A DNA stretch of 8,198 nucleotides from Oscillospiraceae bacterium (GTDB taxonomy: Bacteria; Bacillota; Clostridia; Oscillospirales; CAG-272), in contig SVQS01000023.1 in NCBI GenBank assembly GCA_015065205.1, forward strand, positions 1 to 8,198. The letters are read 5' to 3'. The translations under genes were made by a program, and so were the position numbers. Position 1 is the first letter of the stretch, and the number at the start of each line of letters is the position of its first letter. The notes under the pieces were generated by a model. The model had not been told where the DNA came from. It was given only the letters and a program-made list of their open reading frames with translations, and ran no database searches. Positions 1 to 6,069 of the stretch are shown here, one piece after another.

Positions 1-777
1 TGCAAAATCATTGCCGCCTTGCGGACGGGGACCACCAAAGCCATCGGGACGCTTATTGCCAAATGCGGGCTGACCCTGCGGAGCACGTGCAGGTGCGGCA
101 GGACGAGCCGCAGAAGTCGGAGTTGCAGGGCGTGCAGCGGGTTGTGCGGGCGCTTGCTTTACAGGAATGCCGGCGGCACCGTTTTGCTGCGGACGGTAGG
201 GGTTGCCGGTGTAGGGTTGACGGGCCGCGGGACGTGCTGCGGGTGCGGCCTCCTTTGTGGGTGCGGCAGGAGCGGGAGCCACGGGCGCCTGCTTTTCTTC
301 TTTCTTTTCTTCTGCCTTCTTCTCTGCTACGTTCTGCGGACGTGCAACGGGGGCTTCTTCTTTTGCCTTGGGGGCAGGTGCAGGTTCAGCCTTGGGAGCT
401 GTCTCCTTCTTTGCGGCAGGCTTTTCAGCCTTCTCGGCTTTTTCTGCCTTTTTAGGCTCTTCGGGCTTTTTGGTTTCTTCAACCTTTTCTGCCTTTTCTG
501 CCTTTTCTGCTTTTTCTGCTTTTTCAGCCTTTTCGACCTTTTTGGGTTTGGAGGGAATATAGGTCACTCCATCCAAATAGCTACCGATGTCGGTGATCTG
601 ATTTGCCTGTGTCAGAGACTCAAACAGAATATCAAATTCCAACGGCTCGAGTGCTTTTTGGGTAGTCTTTGCCTCAATTCCGTTTTGAGCAAGCAGCTCA
701 ACGAGATCCTTGCTCTTCATTCCCAAGTCCTTTGCGAGCTTGGTGATCTTAAATTGTTGATTGATAGTAGAAGCCAT
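1..777 (-). CDS. infB: Translation initiation factor IF-2, N-terminal part (runs off left edge)
   Basis: IF-2 is the GTPase that places initiator tRNA on the ribosome. Only the first 259 codons are visible; the GTPase core lies beyond base 1. Residues 1-55 (starting MASTINQQFKITKLAKDLGM) match the small helical IF2_N module, with the KLAKDLGMKSKDLVELL signature. Residues about 80-120 are a highly charged linker of repeated Lys-Ala-Glu triplets. Residues about 120-259 are Pro/Ala/Arg-rich and turn Gly-rich near the edge (GGPRPQGGNDFA). Such long disordered linkers before the G domain are usual in IF-2. The start is fixed by AGGAGGAAAT directly upstream (plus-strand 778-787). It is the last visible gene of the rimP-nusA-rnpM-ylxQ-infB operon, 73 bp after ylxQ. 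The identity is firm from the N-terminal module and gene order, although no catalytic motif is in view. Confidence 0.95.
   Translation of the reverse strand, partial: MASTINQQFKITKLAKDLGMKSKDLVELLAQNGIEAKTTQKALEPLEFDILFESLTQANQITDIGSYLDGVTYIPSKPKKVEKAEKAEKAEKAEKAEKVEETKKPEEPKKAEKAEKAEKPAAKKETAPKAEPAPAPKAKEEAPVARPQNVAEKKAEEKKEEKQAPVAPAPAAPTKEAAPAARPAARQPYTGNPYRPQQNGAAGIPVKQAPAQPAARPATPTSAARPAAPARAPQGQPAFGNKRPDGFGGPRPQGGNDFA
483..536 (-). repeat. 9-bp tandem repeat in the infB linker (Lys-Ala-Glu codons)
   Basis: Six consecutive 9-bp units on the plus strand (CCTTTTCTG three times, then CTTTTTCTG, CTTTTTCAG, CCTTTTCGA) encode the Glu-Lys-Ala run of the IF-2 linker on the minus strand. The unit is three codons long, so gain or loss of copies keeps the frame. 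A shorter degenerate run encoding the same triplet occurs around 420-455. Confidence 0.8.
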
Positions 778-792
778 ATTTCCTCCTGATCC

Positions 793-818
793 TTTGCGCG
801 ACCGCAGCGTCGTGCAAA
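793..818 (-). promoter_or_regulatory. Hairpin just upstream of the infB ribosome binding site
   Basis: In the 73-bp gap between ylxQ and infB the transcript can form a stem: TTTGC then CGAC pair with GTCG then GCAAA (five and four pairs around a single A-C mismatch), with a six-base loop. It ends five bases before the AGGAGG Shine-Dalgarno of infB (plus-strand 782-787). There is no U-run after it, so it is not a terminator. A role in infB translation or mRNA processing is inference; a chance fold is possible. Confidence 0.35.
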
Positions 819-850
819 ATCATAAAATTTCGAGCTTGACCCCGCAGAGG

Positions 851-1201
851 TCAATTCTCGATGTTGTCGTTTTGTGTATCCTTTGTCAGCTTGGAAAGAA
901 CAAGCCCACAAAGGTTTTGGTCGGTAACAGCCAAAGCCGCAAGCCTTCCGCTCTTCCCCACAGCCGAGGAAAGCATATCACCGTCGATGCTCAATGTGTG
1001 GAGCGGAATACCGTAATAGGTGCAACGGTCAGACAGCCGCTTTTGGGAGTTGGGAGAGTTATCGTTGGCGCTAAAGACAGCCACGACTGATTTTTGCTTT
1101 TTGAGTGCCTCGCAAACCATGGGCACACCATAGACCAGCTTGCCTGCCTTGGCGCAAAGCCCCAAGGCGAAGAGGACCTCGCGATTTGCATCACTCTTCA
1201 T
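851..1201 (-). CDS. ylxQ: YlxQ-like L7Ae/L30e-family RNA-binding protein
   Basis: This 116-residue protein belongs to the L7Ae/L30e/S12e/Gadd45 family of small RNA-binding proteins that recognise kink-turns, in the YlxQ branch encoded between nusA and infB in Firmicutes. Family features seen are the opening GLCAKAGKLVYG (residues 14-25), the NSQKRLSDRCTYYGIP block (51-66) and the hydrophobic strand ending in ALAVTDQNLC (89-98). Length is usual for the family. The reading frame is open further upstream, to 1420. The Met at 1201 is preferred because it begins right before the conserved domain and gives an 11-bp overlap with rnpM, typical of translational coupling. No strong Shine-Dalgarno precedes it, which also suits coupling. 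Its exact RNA target is not known to me. Confidence 0.9.
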   Translation of the reverse strand: MKSDANREVLFALGLCAKAGKLVYGVPMVCEALKKQKSVVAVFSANDNSPNSQKRLSDRCTYYGIPLHTLSIDGDMLSSAVGKSGRLAALAVTDQNLCGLVLSKLTKDTQNDNIEN

Positions 1202-1469
1202 TGTTTTCAAGCTCTTGTTCCATAGCATCGTACACCTCGTCCGGAATGACACATTCGAGATCGCGGTCGATCCTATGGCTCTTGCGCGCCTTCTTGAGGC
1301 ACTTGACGTCACGGCAGATATATGCGCCGCGGCCGGATTTCTTTCCCTTGAAGTCAAGCGAAATGCCGCCCTCGGGGTCACGTACCACGCGCAAAAGCTC
1401 TGCCTTGGGTTTATGTTCATTGCATCCCACGCAACGGCGCATGGGAATCTTTTTTACCTTTTTTTCCAT
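1191..1469 (-). CDS. rnpM: RNase P modulator RnpM (YlxR family)
   Basis: A 92-residue basic protein of the YlxR (DUF448) family, which in Bacillus subtilis was reported to bind RNase P and modulate its activity, hence RnpM. Visible signatures are RRCVGC (residues 11-16), the family hallmark GRGAYIC (46-52) and a further Cys at 57. The C13/C16 and C52/C57 pairs are spaced so that a structural metal site is conceivable, though this is inference. It starts 5 bp after the nusA stop codon and its 3' end overlaps ylxQ by 11 bp, so all three are translated from one mRNA, probably coupled. The Shine-Dalgarno is weak and lies inside the end of nusA. The acidic C-terminal tail (EQELENNEE) is variable in the family. 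Confidence 0.93.
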   Translation of the reverse strand: MEKKVKKIPMRRCVGCNEHKPKAELLRVVRDPEGGISLDFKGKKSGRGAYICRDVKCLKKARKSHRIDRDLECVIPDEVYDAMEQELENNEE

Positions 1470-1474
1470 TTTGA

Positions 1475-2512
1475 TCAGTCTTCGTAATCGCTGGACTTAA
1501 TGTCGATCTTGCAACCGGTGAGTCGTGCGGCAAGACGTGCATTCTGTCCTTCCTTACCGATAGCCAAGGAAAGCTGATCGGGAGCGACACGTACACGGCA
1601 AGCTCTCTCACCCGTCATGGTAACCGAGATAACCTCAGCGGGGGCGAGTGCGTTTGCAACGTAATCTTCAATTCTCTCGTCGTAGTGAACGATATCAATC
1701 TTTTCACCGCAGAGCTCGTTGATGATGCTGTTCAGACGCACACCCTTGTTACCAATGCAAGCGCCTACGGGTTCAACATCCTCGTCTCTGGAGTAAACAG
1801 AGATCTTTGTACGGGAGCCTGCCTCACGGGCAACACCCTTGACGATAACGATACCGTCAGCGATTTCGGGGATTTCCAACTCAAACAAACGGCGAACCAA
1901 TCCTGCGTGTGCGCGAGAAAGCGTTACAACAGGGCCGCGAGCCTCTTTGTTGACTTCCATAACGAAAACCTTAATCTTGTCGCCAACCATAAATTCCTCG
2001 CCGGGAATCTGCTCGGAACGAAGAAGAACCGCGCGGCTGGTGTCGGTTTCAAGAAGAACATTGCCGGTCTCTCTGTCAACCTTGCTGACAGTTGCGGTGA
2101 TAATTTCCTCATGCTTGTTTTCATAAGCCTCTTGCATAGCAAGACGCTCGCCCTCACGAATACCCTGAATGATAACCGACTTTGCGGCAGCGGCACTCAA
2201 GCGGCGGAAGTTCTTGGTCTTAACCTCGGTTTCAACAACCGAGCCCAATTTGTATTTTTTGGCAATGCATTTTGCATCAGTGAGAGAGATTTGAGTCTCG
2301 GGGTTTTCAACCACCTCAACAACATCCTTTTGCTGATATACTCTGACATCCTTTTTGTTGGGATCGATCAAAATACGAACGTTGGTATTGTTGCCATATT
2401 CCTTTTTGTATGCGGAAATAAGAGCTGCCTCAATCTTTTCGATCATATAAGCGGCGGGAACTCCTCTTTCCTTTTCCAACAAATCAAGGGCAGTAAAAAA
2501 TTCAGTATTCAT
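1475..2512 (-). CDS. nusA: Transcription termination/antitermination factor NusA
   Basis: NusA binds RNA polymerase and nascent RNA, modulating pausing, intrinsic termination and antitermination. The 345 residues show the usual order: the N-terminal polymerase-binding domain (about 1-125, beginning MNTEFFTALDLLEKERGV), an S1 domain (about 133-200), then two KH domains with GNKG at 254-257 and GKEG at 319-322 followed by QNARLAARLTGCKIDI. It ends shortly after KH2 and lacks the acidic repeats of enterobacterial NusA, as is normal for Firmicutes (B. subtilis NusA is somewhat longer). AAAGGAT about ten bases upstream of the ATG supports the start. It follows rimP after 45 bp and precedes rnpM by 5 bp. 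A long plus-strand frame opposite this gene is only a shadow. Confidence 0.98.
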   Translation of the reverse strand: MNTEFFTALDLLEKERGVPAAYMIEKIEAALISAYKKEYGNNTNVRILIDPNKKDVRVYQQKDVVEVVENPETQISLTDAKCIAKKYKLGSVVETEVKTKNFRRLSAAAAKSVIIQGIREGERLAMQEAYENKHEEIITATVSKVDRETGNVLLETDTSRAVLLRSEQIPGEEFMVGDKIKVFVMEVNKEARGPVVTLSRAHAGLVRRLFELEIPEIADGIVIVKGVAREAGSRTKISVYSRDEDVEPVGACIGNKGVRLNSIINELCGEKIDIVHYDERIEDYVANALAPAEVISVTMTGERACRVRVAPDQLSLAIGKEGQNARLAARLTGCKIDIKSSDYED

Positions 2513-2557
2513 TGCTTTGCAATCCTTTCTCTATCTATGTGCCGTTTGAGGCTCGGG

Positions 2558-3037
2558 TCAATCAAATTGAAAACGCGTTTTAAGCGATGCGATGGAAGCG
2601 CGCGGGAAAGCGATGGGCTCTTCTTTGCCCTCGACTGCGAGCAGTACCTCGCCCGCCTCATTCAGTCCCGCAAGTTTGCCAAGGTAACTCTTAGCACCAT
2701 TCAGGGGTGCATAGAGACGAACCTCAACGTCCCAATCCTCGCAAGCCTCGATTTGCCAATCCTCTTTGAGCTCTCTCTCAATACCGGGAGAGGAAACCTC
2801 AAGGTGATAAGCCTCGTCGATGGGATCGGCTTCATCCAGAAGCGGGTCGATAGCGCGATGCATTTTTTCGCAATCGTCGATGGTGATGCCTTCTTCGCTG
2901 TCGATGGTAATACGCAGATACATATCCGCGCCAACCTTAACGTATTCAACATCCCACAGGACGTATCCAAGCTCTTCGGCAAGCGGCTCGGCAATCACGC
3001 GGACCGCACCGACCACACCTTTTGCGTTCTTTTTCAT
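2558..3037 (-). CDS. rimP: Ribosome maturation factor RimP
   Basis: RimP binds the free 30S subunit and assists its late assembly. The protein has 159 residues, a normal length. The N-terminal alpha/beta domain (about 1-85) carries the family block LEVSSPGIERELK starting at residue 79, and the C-terminal SH3-like barrel (about 90-155) contains YLGKLAGLNEAGEVLLAVEG. GAGGAT eight bases upstream supports the ATG, and the protein starts MKKNAKGVVGAV. It is the first gene of the operon, with a promoter at 3124-3152 and a leader of about 80 bases containing a terminator-like hairpin. Nothing in the protein is unusual. Confidence 0.97.
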   Translation of the reverse strand: MKKNAKGVVGAVRVIAEPLAEELGYVLWDVEYVKVGADMYLRITIDSEEGITIDDCEKMHRAIDPLLDEADPIDEAYHLEVSSPGIERELKEDWQIEACEDWDVEVRLYAPLNGAKSYLGKLAGLNEAGEVLLAVEGKEEPIAFPRASIASLKTRFQFD

Positions 3038-3061
3038 ATTTGTATCCTCTTTTTCAAAAAA

Positions 3062-3098
3062 TCCAAAAATTAAGAGCGGGTCTTGCGCGACCCACTCT
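3062..3098 (-). terminator. Terminator-like hairpin in the rimP leader (candidate attenuator)
   Basis: Read on the minus strand, AGAGTGGGTC pairs with GACCCGCTCT (ten pairs including one G-U, six-base loop) and is followed by TAATTTTTGG and shortly by another T-run. This is the form of an intrinsic terminator. It lies downstream of the rimP promoter and upstream of the rimP start, so transcripts must read through it to express the operon. NusA, encoded in the same operon, acts on such signals, so feedback control is a reasonable inference. I see no obvious antiterminator fold, and no second gene whose end it could serve. Confidence 0.6.
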
Positions 3099-3123
3099 CC
3101 ATACTTGTTATTCTACCGTATGT

Positions 3124-3152
3124 AGTATATCACATTTTTTTGCCCTTTGCAA
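3124..3152 (-). promoter_or_regulatory. SigA-type promoter of the rimP-nusA-infB operon
   Basis: On the minus strand, TTGCAA (plus 3147-3152) and TATACT (plus 3124-3129) are separated by exactly 17 bases. That is four of six and five of six matches to the vegetative consensus. Runs of A/T upstream (plus 3153-3200) could act as an UP element. The predicted start of transcription is near 3117, about 80 bases before the rimP start codon. Confidence 0.7.
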
Positions 3153-3176
3153 CCCTTTTTGCAAAAAAAATCTACC

Positions 3177-3200
3177 TTTTATTAAATTTTTTTAATAAAA
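3177..3200. repeat. AT-only perfect inverted repeat upstream of the rimP promoter
   Basis: TTTTATTAAA and TTTAATAAAA form a perfect 10-bp inverted repeat around four T bases. It sits about 25 bp upstream of the rimP -35 box and about 220 bp before mazF. It might be an UP element or a protein site; on the minus strand no gene ends here that it could terminate. AT-rich inverted repeats of this size can arise by chance. Confidence 0.4.
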
Positions 3201-3403
3201 TATGACAAAAGCACGCTCTCACTCGCTTTCTTTGTGCAATTTTGCCCGTATTCGACACCACTCGACGGAGAACGGCATATCCTGATAACAAAAGCTCCAC
3301 GCGCCAGAATATTCCACTTAAAAACTTTTTTGGATGGCGTTTAAGCGACGGGCTTTGTTGGAAAGAATAGTAACACAATCCCCGAGTGGGAGCAAACCAA
3401 AAG

Positions 3404-3411
3404 AAAGGAAG
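3404..3411 (+). promoter_or_regulatory. Ribosome binding site that sets the mazF start
   Basis: AAAGGAAG ends seven bases before the ATG at 3419. An in-frame ATG also exists at 3386, but no comparable site precedes it, and the extra 11 residues would not match the family, whose members begin directly with the RRGDIYYADL strand. The 3419 start is therefore chosen. Confidence 0.8.
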
Positions 3412-3418
3412 CGTGACA

Positions 3419-3907
3419 ATGAGTGTCAGACGCGGAGATATTTATTATGCAGATCTGAGCCCCGTGATAGGCTCGGAGCAAGGGGGATTGCGCCCCGTAC
3501 TGATTGTGCAAAACGACATCGGCAACCGATACAGCCCCACCGTGATTGCGGCGGCGATTACTTCACGAATGAGCAAAGCAAAGCTCCCCACACACATCGA
3601 TATTTATGCAGGAGAGGTAGGACTCGCCAAAGATTCTGTCATTCTACTTGAGCAGATACGTACCTTAGATAAACGCCGCCTGAAAGAGAAAATGGGACAT
3701 CTTGACGACGAGGTGATGAACCACGTCAACACAGCCATTGCCATCAGCTTTGGCCTCGGCACCCCCGAAGAGGACCTCGCGGCTCGCGCGATGATGCAAC
3801 AGATCAGCTACGCCCCTCATCCTGCCCCCACCATCCCGGCAGCAAGCGCAACCACCACCAACCAACCTGCCGCGGCGGTGAATGAGCAACCAACGGTGCA
3901 GGGGTAG
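3419..3907 (+). CDS. mazF: MazF/NdoA-type endoribonuclease toxin with a C-terminal extension
   Basis: MazF toxins are sequence-specific, ribosome-independent mRNA interferases. Residues 1-118 follow B. subtilis NdoA closely: RRGDIYYADLSPVIGSEQGG (4-23), RPVLIVQNDIGNRYSPT (25-41), KAKLPTH, DSVILLEQIRTLDK and the HLDDEVM helix. The catalytic pair corresponds to Arg25 and Thr48, both present, so the enzyme looks intact. The typical NdoA has about 116 residues; this one has 162. The extra 40 or so form a disordered Pro/Ala/Thr/Gln-rich tail (PAPTIPAASATTTNQPAAAV). No MazE-like antitoxin frame lies beside it; the upstream neighbour is divergent rimP and downstream lies repeat-rich DNA. The antitoxin may be encoded elsewhere, or this is a solitary toxin homologue. 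The family call is firm; the role of the tail is unknown. Confidence 0.95.
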   Translation: MSVRRGDIYYADLSPVIGSEQGGLRPVLIVQNDIGNRYSPTVIAAAITSRMSKAKLPTHIDIYAGEVGLAKDSVILLEQIRTLDKRRLKEKMGHLDDEVMNHVNTAIAISFGLGTPEEDLAARAMMQQISYAPHPAPTIPAASATTTNQPAAAVNEQPTVQG

Positions 3908-3922
3908 CGCGCCAAGCACGCA

Positions 3923-4081
3923 GTTATGATCGCCTGTGGCAAGTTATGAGTTATGATTGCCTTCGGCAAGTTATGATGTGCCTTCGGCACAGTTAAAAAT
4001 AACAATGGCGATCATATCATAACGTTTGCGCAGCAAACTCATCACGACTCGCGCGATGGCGCGAGTCTCATAACTCATCAC
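3923..4081. repeat. Mosaic of GTTATGA repeats and small hairpins between mazF and the phosphoesterase gene
   Basis: Three tandem units of 20-22 bp (3923-3942, 3950-3969, 3970-3991) each begin GTTATGAT and continue into a small hairpin: CGCC-TGT-GGC (degenerate), TTGCC-TTC-GGCAA and TGTGCC-TTC-GGCACA. Then come GTTA-AAAA-TAAC (3992-4003), GTTTGC-GCA-GCAAAC (4024-4038) and GACTCGCGC-GATG-GCGCGAGTC (4046-4067). The left end GTTATGATCGCC (3923-3934) is answered in inverse by GGCGATCATATCATAAC (4007-4023), and CTCATAACTCATCAC closes the right side, the inverse of the GTTATGAG motif. The architecture suggests a miniature inverted-repeat or REP-like intergenic element. No coding frame is credible here. 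Whether it is mobile cannot be judged from one copy. Confidence 0.6.
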
Positions 4082-4089
4082 TAAAACAC

Positions 4090-4121
4090 CCGCGCCCGTG
4101 CATCTTTTTGCACGGGCGCGG
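4090..4121 (-). terminator. Strong GC-rich terminator, probably bidirectional
   Basis: CCGCGCCCGTGCA (4090-4102) and TGCACGGGCGCGG (4109-4121) form a perfect 13-bp stem with a six-base loop. On the minus strand it lies 7 bases after the phosphoesterase stop codon and is followed by GTGTTTTAG. On the plus strand it is followed by TTCTGTTTT, so it may also stop transcripts coming from mazF. Confidence 0.88.
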
Positions 4122-4128
4122 TTCTGTT

Positions 4129-5376
4129 TTACTCCGCCTTATAAGGCTCCATATTGACGACCTCTTTTTTATAAAGAGGTTCGTATTTGTCTTGATAGTA
4201 GTTTTCGTGCTTGATAGTAGCGTCACCGCTCGGCTCGCAGATGATGACAGTGCATCCGCGATGATAGCCCTGTTCGTCAATGCCGCTGTATGCCAAATAG
4301 TCGATACTGTAGCCGTAGGAAAGACGAATACCCTTGTATTCAAGCACAAAGTTATTCAGGTGGTCGTGTCCGTAGAAAAGTGCTTTGGTGCTTCCCAATT
4401 CCTTCACCGTTTCAAAAAGCGCTACGTCGGTTCGAGAGCAATAAACAACCTCGTCGGTCTCACCGTCAAAGCCGCGAATATAGGTAACGTTCTCGGTATT
4501 TTGGCGATTATTCGCTACGTATTCATCGTACGCCGCCTTGACTTCGGTGAGCGGAATGTGCATAAACATCAAGCTTTTGGGTTCGAGCAGATCGGTGAAA
4601 GCGGCCTTTTGCTCCTCGGTCAGCGTTGCATAAACGGCAGCGTTAGCGGCCTTGTGTGCGTCAACCTTGTCCGCATACCACTCGATTTGATCCTCTTTTA
4701 CGTAGTCGTAATCCCACTTGATGCCAAGGGGATCCTTATCGGTGTATGCGTGGGTGTCGATCATGTAAAAGCTCTCGGTGATAAGCCCCGCCGAGTTCTT
4801 GACGTTGATGACGTGGTTGCCCTCGCCCGAAAGGTCACCATCGGGGATAAACAGACAGTGCTCCAGCGACTCGTCATCGTACATTTTGCTCACCGCAGCG
4901 CGGTTGTAGTAGTTATATGCCTCGGAATCGTGGTTGCCGAAAACAATGGTCCACGGAATACCGAGACGCTCCATCAGACGCATAAACATACGGTGTGCGA
5001 TAGCGTTGTTGATGGTTCCACTGATGTAAGGAACGGCAAAAGAAACGTCACCCGTAACAATGATGAGGTCGGGCTTTTCTTCTGCGACCATTGCCGCAAT
5101 AGCGTTGATGACCTTTTTGTCCTCTTCAACCGAGAGGAAGCCGCCGCCGATGTGTACGTCTGTCAGTTGCATCACGCGAAATTCGCGGTCGGTTGTGAAA
5201 TAATATTCACCATCCCCAAAGGTAGGCGCAAGAGGTTCTTCAACCTCGACTGCAGAGAAGGTGTCGATATACTTGTTCATCTGCTTTTCGCCAATTTGAT
5301 TGACAACTGCGAAAACGCCGAAGATGAGCGCCAAAGATGCCAAAACAATACCTGTGATAATCAATGCTTTTTTCAT
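4129..5376 (-). CDS. Membrane-anchored calcineurin-like metallophosphoesterase
   Basis: A 415-residue protein with all the metal-binding motifs of calcineurin-type phosphoesterases, which hydrolyse phosphomonoesters or diesters with a two-metal centre: TDVHIGG (Asp73, His75), VTGDVSF (Asp110), FGNHDSE (Asn148, His149), a later His in FMHIPL (273) and YGHDHLN (336-339). A single hydrophobic segment at residues about 4-25 (ALIITGIVLASLALIFGVFAVV) follows MKK, so it is likely a signal anchor or uncleaved signal peptide with the enzyme outside the membrane. The start at 5376 is chosen because AAAGGA lies eight bases upstream; an in-frame ATG seven codons earlier has no clear site. It is the last gene of an operon with two VanZ-like genes, 36 bp after the second, suggesting an envelope role. 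The substrate cannot be told from sequence. Confidence 0.9.
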   Translation of the reverse strand: MKKALIITGIVLASLALIFGVFAVVNQIGEKQMNKYIDTFSAVEVEEPLAPTFGDGEYYFTTDREFRVMQLTDVHIGGGFLSVEEDKKVINAIAAMVAEEKPDLIIVTGDVSFAVPYISGTINNAIAHRMFMRLMERLGIPWTIVFGNHDSEAYNYYNRAAVSKMYDDESLEHCLFIPDGDLSGEGNHVINVKNSAGLITESFYMIDTHAYTDKDPLGIKWDYDYVKEDQIEWYADKVDAHKAANAAVYATLTEEQKAAFTDLLEPKSLMFMHIPLTEVKAAYDEYVANNRQNTENVTYIRGFDGETDEVVYCSRTDVALFETVKELGSTKALFYGHDHLNNFVLEYKGIRLSYGYSIDYLAYSGIDEQGYHRGCTVIICEPSGDATIKHENYYQDKYEPLYKKEVVNMEPYKAE

Positions 5377-5384
5377 ATTTATTT

Positions 5385-5390
5385 TCCTTT
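5385..5390 (-). promoter_or_regulatory. Ribosome binding site that sets the phosphoesterase start
   Basis: AAAGGA on the minus strand, eight bases before the ATG at 5376. It overlaps the extension that the upstream in-frame ATG at 5397 would add, so translation most likely begins at 5376 (MKKALIITGI). Confidence 0.7.
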
Positions 5391-5412
5391 CAAACATCGT
5401 TTATATTGTTTT

Positions 5413-6045
5413 TTACAAGGTGCGTGTAAGAATGGCAACAATCAGTTCCCAATTGTTCACCGTGGTGATGATTGCCCAAACAAAAATCGGGATTAAAACA
5501 ACATCGACAACTCGATAGAACCAAACGGTTGTGTGTAAAGAAAGTTTTTTAAAAATGAGGCAATATACTGCAAGTCCGATAAAATAGCCAACGGTGTTCA
5601 TAATCAAATCGGCGGTTGCAAAATTGCCAATGATAGTGAAAAGCTGCACGACCTCAACACAAAGAGACACGCCAAAGCAAATGCCAAGGTCTCGCCAAAT
5701 ATTTTTCTTTTTGAATAAATGTTTCAAAAGAACCCCAAAGGGGGCAAACACTACAGCATTGGCGGGAAACTGCCAAAACTGATTGACAAAATCAAAGCGA
5801 ATTTGAAACGGAATAAGGTCGTATAAAAACCGCTCCTTGACAGTCATCTTGCTCAACCACTGATAGTTGGGTATCACCATGTAAAAATCGTTGAATTTGA
5901 GCCACAGTGCCCAAAAAATCAACAAAATATAAATGCTTGTGGCAATAATAACCTCACGGCGGAGTGTACGCTCGTTGCACGCCAACAGCGGCTTGAGGTT
6001 TTCCTTTAAACTGTCAAAATATTTTTTTGTTTTTTTCATTTGCAT
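5413..6045 (-). CDS. VanZ-like integral membrane protein (copy 2)
   Basis: A 210-residue hydrophobic protein with the VanZ-like pattern: NAVVFAPFGVLL (residues about 96-107, the N-x3-F-x-P-x-G-x-L block), then SLCVEVVQLFTIIGNFATADLIMNTVGYFIGL with conserved Glu, Gln, Asp and Asn. About four or five membrane helices are apparent. VanZ itself gives low-level teicoplanin resistance by an unknown mechanism; most family members are uncharacterised and lie among envelope genes. It is clearly a paralogue of the gene immediately upstream, colinear along the full length with shared blocks such as TLRREVI, ERFL, FAPFGVLL, LIFKK and ELI.AIL. It starts 24 bp after that gene. GGAA seven bases before the ATG at 6045 supports the start; a second ATG two codons later is possible. 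Resistance should not be assumed. Confidence 0.85.
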   Translation of the reverse strand: MQMKKTKKYFDSLKENLKPLLACNERTLRREVIIATSIYILLIFWALWLKFNDFYMVIPNYQWLSKMTVKERFLYDLIPFQIRFDFVNQFWQFPANAVVFAPFGVLLKHLFKKKNIWRDLGICFGVSLCVEVVQLFTIIGNFATADLIMNTVGYFIGLAVYCLIFKKLSLHTTVWFYRVVDVVLIPIFVWAIITTVNNWELIVAILTRTL

Positions 6046-6069
6046 ATCAAAATTCCAATGTTCGGTAAC

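Larger units (their letters stand above)
3038..3418. other. Gene-less divergent region between rimP and mazF
   Basis: This 381-bp stretch separates divergent rimP and mazF. The rimP side holds the promoter, the leader hairpin and the AT-rich inverted repeat listed separately. From about 3200 to 3400, on the mazF side, I find no open frame resembling a MazE-type antitoxin and no convincing -35/-10 pair for mazF, so the mazF promoter is unassigned. Confidence 0.6.

Noticed and set aside
19..789. A 256-codon Cys/Leu/Phe-rich plus-strand frame opposite infB
   Set aside because: Its composition is the mirror of the Lys-Ala-Glu and Pro-Ala linker of IF-2; no credible start signal.
1202..1420. A longer ylxQ product beginning inside rnpM
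   Set aside because: The extension overlaps rnpM in another frame, is Arg/Ser-rich shadow sequence, and the L7Ae-family domain begins right after the Met at 1201.
1685..3073. A 462-codon plus-strand open frame opposite nusA and rimP
   Set aside because: It lies antisense to two firmly identified genes, has no protein-family features, and is explained by codon bias of the real genes.
3200..3403. A hidden mazE-type antitoxin gene upstream of mazF
   Set aside because: No plus-strand frame of antitoxin length with an AbrB-like or ribbon-helix-helix pattern is visible there; the short frames in the area lack start signals.
3386..3418. An 11-codon N-terminal extension of MazF starting at 3386
   Set aside because: No ribosome binding site precedes it, and the family begins at the RRGDIYYADL strand; AAAGGAAG supports the start at 3419.
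4108..5496. A 462-codon plus-strand open frame opposite the phosphoesterase gene
   Set aside because: It is antisense to a protein with all metallophosphoesterase motifs, starts inside the shared terminator, and has no ribosome binding site.
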